Below, piece after piece: positions 59,059 through 64,000 of a DNA stretch of 64,000 bases. A model generated the notes under the pieces. That model was not told the origin of the DNA, ran no database searches, and saw only the letters and a program-made list of their open reading frames with translations. The stretch is from Undibacterium pigrum (lineage in GTDB: Bacteria; Pseudomonadota; Gammaproteobacteria; Burkholderiales; Burkholderiaceae_D): assembly GCF_003201815.1 (NCBI RefSeq), contig NZ_QJKB01000011.1:1-64000 (forward strand), read 5' to 3'. Each line of letters starts with the position of its first letter. Within the stretch, counting starts at the first letter, position 1. The translations under genes were made by a program, and so were the position numbers.

Positions 59059-59103
59059 TTGATAAACTAGGTAAAAGTTACTTTATAAATTACATGGTGT
59101 AAT
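59059..59103 (+). promoter_or_regulatory. LysR promoter and dyad operator
   Basis: TTGATA (59059-59064) and TATAAA (59084-59089) form a promoter-like pair with a 19-base spacer. A perfect dyad, ATTACA-TGG-TGTAAT, occupies 59089-59103, fitting a LysR-type T-N11-A site. The site ends directly before the lysR start and lies about 115 bases from gstA. Confidence 0.55.
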
Positions 59104-60018
59104 GTGAATCGACAATTTCCGGATGTATTGCTGGGTAGCATAGAATTGTTTTGCATGGCCGCTGAGCTGGAAAGCTTCAAGGACGCGGCAAATGCAGCGG
59201 GGCTGACGCCAGCCGCTGTCAGCCGCTCGATAGCCAGACTGGAAGAGCGCATAGGCGTGCGCCTGTTTGTGCGTACCACGCGACAATTGCGTCTGACAGA
59301 AGCCGGGCGTGCCTATTTTGTACAATGCCGTCAGGCACTGAACCAGCTTGTCGAAGCTGAGCGTGAGGTGTCTGGCCAGCAAATGCAACCGGCGGGTCTG
59401 GTACGTATCAGCATGCCTACACCTTATGGACATTACCGGGTATTGCCCTTGCTGGCAAAATTCCGTCAGATGTATCCACTGGTCAAACTGGATTTGCAAC
59501 TCAGTAACCGCAATGTTGATCTGACCGCAGACGGTTTTGACCTGGTCATACGTGGCCGCAACCCGCCAGATTCCGGCATGATCGCGCGTCGCCTCGAAGA
59601 CACTGAGATCGTGGTCTGCGCCGCGCCAGAATACCTGCAACGCTTTGGCGTGCCAACAAAACTCGAAGACCTGGACAGGCATGAATGCCTGCAATTTGTC
59701 TTACCCAGTGCCGGGCAAAACATCGTCTGGATATTCAGGCGTGATGGTGAAGATATAGACTGGCCGACCAAAGGTGGCCTGACCTGTTCAGAAGATTTGC
59801 TGGGCATTATCACCCTTGCCAGGCACGGTGCGGGCCTGCTGCAGGCTTCGCGCTTCATGGTGGAGGAAGATCTGCGCTCTGGTCGTATGGTCGAGGTATT
59901 GCAGGAATTCAAAGGGCGCACGCGGCCATTTTCCTTACTGTATCCGCGTGACCGTCACCTGGCTTTGCGGGTCAGGGTATTGATCGATTTTCTGATTGCG
60001 GAACTGGCGCAGGTATAG
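59104..60018 (+). CDS. LysR-family transcriptional regulator
   Basis: The 304-residue protein begins with a LysR winged helix (ELESFKDAANAAGLTPAAVSRSIARLEERIGVRLFVRTTRQLRLTEAG) and continues with the effector-binding domain (GLVRISMPTPYGHYRVLPLLAKF ... DFLIAEL). Sequence type fits the group next to oxidoreductases and glutathione transferases. The start is a GTG at 59104; it is preceded by the dyad rather than a Shine-Dalgarno sequence, so translation may be weak or autoregulated. Confidence 0.9.
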   Translation: MNRQFPDVLLGSIELFCMAAELESFKDAANAAGLTPAAVSRSIARLEERIGVRLFVRTTRQLRLTEAGRAYFVQCRQALNQLVEAEREVSGQQMQPAGLVRISMPTPYGHYRVLPLLAKFRQMYPLVKLDLQLSNRNVDLTADGFDLVIRGRNPPDSGMIARRLEDTEIVVCAAPEYLQRFGVPTKLEDLDRHECLQFVLPSAGQNIVWIFRRDGEDIDWPTKGGLTCSEDLLGIITLARHGAGLLQASRFMVEEDLRSGRMVEVLQEFKGRTRPFSLLYPRDRHLALRVRVLIDFLIAELAQV

Positions 60019-60021
60019 CTT

Positions 60022-60762
60022 TTATTTCAGCACTTGCTGGATGATCCAGCCTGCATCATCCAGCGGCAAATCATGACCTGCCGTGGGATGCAGTTGTAAC
60101 GGGCAATGCCATAGCTGTGCCAGTTTGCGTGAACAGTCTGCATTGACCAGTTTGTCATGCTCACCCGCCAGCAAAAGCAGCGGCACTTTGCCTGAATAAG
60201 GCGGTGCACGAAAGCGCATGGCGGCCAGCAGTTGCCGCAGGATATTGCCAAGGCTGATAGGGCTTTCCTGCGCATACGCAGTCCAGCGCGTGATGATTTC
60301 CTTGGCTTGCTCTGTAGTTTGCAAATTGCTGGTGATGCGCAGGATGAGTCGCTCGCGCTGCATGCCTGAGCCAAATAGCATGGTGGTAACCAGGGCGGGA
60401 TAATTTACCGGCCTTAGCCTGTGAAAAAATGGATTATGTGGTGCCACACTGGTATTGATCAGCACCATGCGCTGCATATCATCGGGGTATTGATTGGCCC
60501 AGGCCAGTGCCACCATCGCTCCTAGTGATACCGCCAGCACCTGCACAGATTCTGCTACCCCATGCGCCTGCAATTGCCGGTGGCAATGCTCTGCCATCGC
60601 CGCTACTGTAGTCAGGCTATGCTCAGCATGCAATTGCCCGTTGCCGGGAAAATCCAGGCACAGCACACGGTCAGCCCCGGTTGCCTGCTGGAAGCGTGCA
60701 GGAAAATCTCCCCAGTGCCGACTCTCGCGCATGAGGCCGCGCAATAATACCCAGGTCGTCAT
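60022..60762 (-). CDS. Alpha/beta-fold hydrolase
   Basis: The 246-residue protein has an alpha/beta-hydrolase fold. The nucleophile serine is in LAVSLGAMVALAWA, the acid lies in LLAGEHDKLVN and a late histidine in TAGHDLPLDDA. The cap region contains PFFHRLRPVNYPAL. Substrate unknown. It starts at the ATG at 60762, overlapping the stop of the M14 peptidase gene (ATGA), so the two are co-translated. Confidence 0.87.
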   Translation of the reverse strand: MTTWVLLRGLMRESRHWGDFPARFQQATGADRVLCLDFPGNGQLHAEHSLTTVAAMAEHCHRQLQAHGVAESVQVLAVSLGAMVALAWANQYPDDMQRMVLINTSVAPHNPFFHRLRPVNYPALVTTMLFGSGMQRERLILRITSNLQTTEQAKEIITRWTAYAQESPISLGNILRQLLAAMRFRAPPYSGKVPLLLLAGEHDKLVNADCSRKLAQLWHCPLQLHPTAGHDLPLDDAGWIIQQVLK

Positions 60763-61793
60763 GGCCGGTACCAGCGGGCTACGGCACGTTCCTGCAAACG
60801 CAGACGGGTAGGGCCTTGTGCCAGCCATTGCGCATGGCCACAAGTTGCCCGCATCAGAAAGTCCAGCCAGGAATTATGCCTGCGCAAGACACGGTGCAGT
60901 CGGTGTTCTGCCACCGGGTTGAACATGCCATGACGTGAGAATAACTGGCGTGGGTTTTTCTTGACCCATAGCCACGAACCCATTTCCAGTGTCAACGGTA
61001 AAAAGGTTTTGCTGCTGTCCTGCTGAGCCTGCAAATACAGATAATCCCAGACATCACCATGGGTGCGGTATTGCAGGCTTTGCGGCTCAAACAGATAAGA
61101 ATGATTGGGATGGGTTTGCTGGAACAATTCTTCCAGCGCAAGTATGTCGGCCAGATGATCGATGGGGTGCACACTATGCGCATGCGGAAACCAGACGCGG
61201 TCACGCAAGCCAAAACCGGAATGGCAATCTATCGCCATGCTGAAGGGACGTGACAATAATTCCTGTTGTACAGTGCGGCACAAGGCCAGATTTTCTGCTT
61301 CCATCTCTACACCAGCCGGGCCGCGATACCAGGGCAGGCGCGGGCTATAACGATGACCACCAAGCAGAAAAGGTACTTTATCATTGGCTTCCACGGGTGC
61401 ATTGCGCATCAGGTCAACACCGCTGGGATTGCAGCGCGTTGCCTGCCACATGCCACCCGGATTAATCAAGGGCATGAAGACCAGCCGCACATCCTGCAGC
61501 ATGTGTTGCAGGCTCTTGTCCCAGGATAGTCGTGTCAGCAGGCCGCGCATGAAAGTCAGCAAGACTTGTGTGCCTATGCGTTCCAGCCCATGTATGCCAC
61601 CAAAAAAACCTATCGCTGGCAGGCTGGTATCGGGATTGCCGAGCGCCAGTTTATACACCGGGAATTGTCTGTTTTTGGTGCTGACTTCGCACAAGACATC
61701 CACCTCCAGCTGTCCGCGGCCAAGGGCAATGATGCGTTCGAGTTCATTCAGTTCAGGCAGGGCAGACATGGCGCGTGCGTAAAAGTTAACCAT
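60759..61793 (-). CDS. M14-family zinc carboxypeptidase-like protein
   Basis: The 344-residue protein has the M14 zinc-ligand pattern: GGIHGLERIG (HxxE) and a later histidine in IDCHSGFG, with the catalytic glutamate plausibly in LTLEMGSWLW. It has no signal peptide, so it is cytoplasmic and may act on peptides or amidated metabolites, as succinylglutamate desuccinylase-like M14 members do. It forms an operon with the overlapping hydrolase at 60022. Confidence 0.82.
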   Translation of the reverse strand: MVNFYARAMSALPELNELERIIALGRGQLEVDVLCEVSTKNRQFPVYKLALGNPDTSLPAIGFFGGIHGLERIGTQVLLTFMRGLLTRLSWDKSLQHMLQDVRLVFMPLINPGGMWQATRCNPSGVDLMRNAPVEANDKVPFLLGGHRYSPRLPWYRGPAGVEMEAENLALCRTVQQELLSRPFSMAIDCHSGFGLRDRVWFPHAHSVHPIDHLADILALEELFQQTHPNHSYLFEPQSLQYRTHGDVWDYLYLQAQQDSSKTFLPLTLEMGSWLWVKKNPRQLFSRHGMFNPVAEHRLHRVLRRHNSWLDFLMRATCGHAQWLAQGPTRLRLQERAVARWYRP

Positions 61794-61893
61794 GCCATGC
61801 TAGAGGAGCTATAGGCAGAATGCAAGAAGCACGCAGCCTTTGGCGTGAATTGCCCAATTATGACCAACAGATGACAGATTTTGCTGGCAATCC

Positions 61894-62862
61894 TCAAGCT
61901 TCCAGCATCGGAGCATGGCTCACCGTATTTTTTCTTGCAGCCCCTGGAGAAATACCAAGCACACGTTTGAATGCCCGGCTGAATGCCGCCTCGGAATCAT
62001 AGCCCAGCTGGCTTGCCAGCACGGCGACCGGGACTCTGGATTCACGCAATTGTGTCAGTGCTGTCTGCATTTTCCAGTGCATGGCGTACTGCATGACAGG
62101 TTCACCAACCAGTTGGGTGAAGCGTGCAGAAAAGGCCGAACGTGACATCGCCACGGCACTGGCCAGGTCCGCCACCGTCCAGCTGCGTCCGGGTTCGCGA
62201 TGTATCATGGCAATCGCCCGGCCAATTTGCTTGTCGCGTAATGCACCCAGCCAGCCGGTCTGTGCTGCCGGATCACGTGCAATCCAGGCGCGTATGGTTT
62301 GTATGACGAGGATGTCTGCCAGCCGCGTGATCACTGTTTCCCCGCCCGCATTCAATTGCTGTGCTTCGGCAGCAATGAAACGCAGCGTGCTTTGTATCCA
62401 TTCCATCTCTGAAGATTTCCAGCTATCGATGTGGATAAGTTTGGGCAGCAAGCGTATCAGTTGCTGCGCTGCCGGATGATCAAAATGCACCAGGGCGCAA
62501 ATCATGCTGGTGCTAGCACCACCTTCACCATGACTGATGGTTTCATAAGAGTTACTGATGGATCGGCGTGGCATGTCGAACAGCCTGATGGCTGGCACAC
62601 CCGGTGCACTCGCCAGTACATGCCCGGCACCATGCGGCACCAGTGCCAGGTCACCTGGCTTGAGCAGGCAAGAATGATTACCGTCTACTTCCAGCAAACA
62701 CTCACCTGCCGTAACGGCGTGGAACATCAGGCAATCCTTGAAGGCAGGCAGTTCCATTGCCCAGGGGGCTGTAAGTTCAGAACGACAGTAAAAGCTTCCA
62801 CTCATGCGCAAAAAATGCAGGGCTTCACCGACAGGGTCATCTTTGACTGGGAGATTTATCAT
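61894..62862 (-). CDS. AraC-family regulator with a cupin domain
   Basis: The 322-residue protein has an N-terminal cupin (AMELPAFKDCLMFHAVTAGECLLEVDGNHSCLLKPGDLALVPHGAGH) and a C-terminal AraC helix-turn-helix pair (RSWTVADLASAVAMSRSAFSARFTQLVGEPVMQYAMHWKM, then LASQLGYDSEAAFSRAFKRVLG). It belongs to the group with DUF6597/AraC cupin-6. It is divergent from the NmrA-like gene and probably controls it. GGAA precedes the ATG at 62862. Confidence 0.9.
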   Translation of the reverse strand: MINLPVKDDPVGEALHFLRMSGSFYCRSELTAPWAMELPAFKDCLMFHAVTAGECLLEVDGNHSCLLKPGDLALVPHGAGHVLASAPGVPAIRLFDMPRRSISNSYETISHGEGGASTSMICALVHFDHPAAQQLIRLLPKLIHIDSWKSSEMEWIQSTLRFIAAEAQQLNAGGETVITRLADILVIQTIRAWIARDPAAQTGWLGALRDKQIGRAIAMIHREPGRSWTVADLASAVAMSRSAFSARFTQLVGEPVMQYAMHWKMQTALTQLRESRVPVAVLASQLGYDSEAAFSRAFKRVLGISPGAARKNTVSHAPMLEA

Positions 62863-63015
62863 GGTTCCAGTATATGGCAAACGAGGACATTCACTCATTC
62901 AGCTGGACGAATGAGCATGAAAGCGAGACGTTCAGACATAGTCTGTATTGCATGCCCGCCGGATAATAGCATCATCGTCACCAGCCAGTGTGACACCAAC
63001 CTGGAGGAGCACTTG

Positions 63016-63852
63016 ATGTCCACGCAAGCCATACTTGTCATTGGTAGTACCGGGAAAACAGGACAGCGGGTAGCAGCGCGTCTGGCTGAACGCAATCTGC
63101 CGCTGCGCCTGGGGTCGCGGTCCGGCGCTACGCCATTCGACTGGTCTGATCGCAGCACCTGGAGTGCGGCACTTCAGGGTGTCAGGGCGGCATATGTCAG
63201 CTTTTATCCCGATCTGGCTGTTCCGGGTGCGCCAGAAGCGATACAGGCATTCACTGATCTGGCAGCCAGTCTTGGTGTACGCCGCCTGGTCTTGCTGTCT
63301 GGCCGGGGTGAGCCAGAAGCACAACAGTGCGAAGATATAGTGCGTCATTCTGGTCTCGAATGGACAATATTACGCGCCAGCTGGTTCGCACAGAATTTCA
63401 GTGAAGGGCATTTTCTGGAACCTGTACTTGCTGGTGTAGTAGCTTTACCTGTTACTGATGTTGCTGAACCATTTCTTGATGTTGATGATATTGCCGATGT
63501 CGCCGCTGCGGCATTGACTGAAGACCGTCATATAGATCAGCTTTATGAATTAACCGGGCCACGCTTGTGGACCTTCAGACAAGCAATTAGCGAGATTGCT
63601 CATGCTACCGGGCGGAAGATAGATTTCATATCAGTTTCTAGTGCCGACTACACCAGTGCGCTGGAACAGGCGCAGCTGGATAGGGATACGATAAAACTCA
63701 TCAACTACCTTTTCTCCGAGGTACTTGATGGCCGCAATACATCGCTGGCTGATGGTGTGAGCCGGGCATTGGGGCGGCCAGCGCGTGAATTTGCTGACTA
63801 TGTGCGCACCACGGCGCAGAGCGGCATCTGGAACGACAGATCGCAAGCATGA
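63016..63852 (+). CDS. NmrA/atypical SDR NAD(P)-binding protein
   Basis: The 278-residue protein has the atypical SDR cofactor motif LVIGSTGKTGQRVAARL and the NmrA-like pattern (VRRLVLLSGRGEPEAQQCEDIVRHSGLEWTILRASWFAQNF). Such proteins sense NADP or reduce quinones and aldehydes. GGAGGAG six bases before the ATG fixes the start. It is followed by a DUF1772-like gene, a common partner of such oxidoreductases, as I recall. Confidence 0.88.
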   Translation: MSTQAILVIGSTGKTGQRVAARLAERNLPLRLGSRSGATPFDWSDRSTWSAALQGVRAAYVSFYPDLAVPGAPEAIQAFTDLAASLGVRRLVLLSGRGEPEAQQCEDIVRHSGLEWTILRASWFAQNFSEGHFLEPVLAGVVALPVTDVAEPFLDVDDIADVAAAALTEDRHIDQLYELTGPRLWTFRQAISEIAHATGRKIDFISVSSADYTSALEQAQLDRDTIKLINYLFSEVLDGRNTSLADGVSRALGRPAREFADYVRTTAQSGIWNDRSQA

Positions 63853-63867
63853 ACCACAATCATAAAA

Positions 63868-64000
63868 ATGAACAGCATGATTAATTCCCTCGTATTCGTC
63901 TCCGCCCTTGGCGGCGGGCTGATGGCAGGCTTCTTTTTTGCCTTCTCTGTACTGGTGATGAAAGCACTAAGTGCCTTGTCGCCAGCCCAGGGTATTTCGG
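63868..64000 (+). CDS. DUF1772-like membrane protein, truncated by the window edge
   Basis: Only the first 44 residues are visible: a hydrophobic helix (LVFVSALGGGLMAGFFFAFSVLVM) and the start of a loop. This N-terminus fits DUF1772 (anthrone-oxygenase-like) proteins. It starts 15 bases after the NmrA-like gene and probably belongs to its operon. Confidence 0.65.
   Translation, partial: MNSMINSLVFVSALGGGLMAGFFFAFSVLVMKALSALSPAQGIS

Overview
The window looks like a chromosomal segment of a betaproteobacterium of order Burkholderiales, most likely Oxalobacteraceae (Undibacterium/Herbaspirillum-like). This is inferred from the moderate G+C content, the bioA-bioF-bioD-bioB order, a leucine/isovalerate (liu) locus that includes aceK, and an RdgC/ArgS/SPOR/DsbA neighbourhood. 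Genus and species cannot be fixed from the sequence alone.

Layout. 1-510: the 3' end of a 5S rRNA with its terminator, then a tRNA-Val(TAC)/tRNA-Asp(GTC) pair with a good promoter and terminator. 750-7500: housekeeping genes (rdgC, a membrane protein, argS, a SPOR-domain protein, dsbA, a short-chain dehydrogenase, a BtuF-like binding protein). 7580-14300: a TonB-dependent receptor, an EamA exporter, asd with a possible attenuator leader, and a periplasmic GH13 amylase. 14600-19400: small secreted or unknown proteins, a glutamine cyclotransferase, a VOC protein, a GFA protein and a DUF4440 protein.

19440-40270 is the metabolic core: a MerR-type LiuR regulator with perfect palindromic operators, followed by a long co-directional run. 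It encodes isovaleryl-CoA dehydrogenase (liuA), aceK, a thiolase, a second acyl-CoA dehydrogenase, 3-methylcrotonyl-CoA carboxylase beta and alpha subunits (liuB, liuD) and methylglutaconyl-CoA hydratase (liuC). The complete biotin operon (bioA, bioF, bioD, bioB) lies between liuC and liuD, so the biotin-dependent carboxylase is encoded beside the genes that make its cofactor. A strong terminator closes the run after liuD. The last leucine enzyme, HMG-CoA lyase (liuE), lies about 12.8 kb further on at 53025.

41150-50160 carries a Pil-Chp type chemosensory operon (PilG-like with an extra N-terminal pseudo-receiver, PilH, PilI/CheW, PilJ MCP, ChpA hybrid kinase, and two more CheW-like proteins). 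Its leader contains a well-formed cyclic-di-GMP-I (GEMM-I) riboswitch, so this surface-motility signalling system appears to be under direct second-messenger control.

50400-64000 is accessory: a three-repeat beta-propeller lipoprotein, liuE, a DUF1269-like membrane protein whose ribosome-binding site is buried in a perfect hairpin, ergothioneine genes egtB/egtD, a 760-base repeat-rich gap, gst with a divergent LysR regulator, an alpha/beta hydrolase overlapping an M14 peptidase, an AraC regulator divergent from an NmrA-like oxidoreductase, and a truncated DUF1772-like membrane protein at the edge. Several intergenic palindromic repeats are present. I saw no CRISPR array, prophage or intact insertion sequence.
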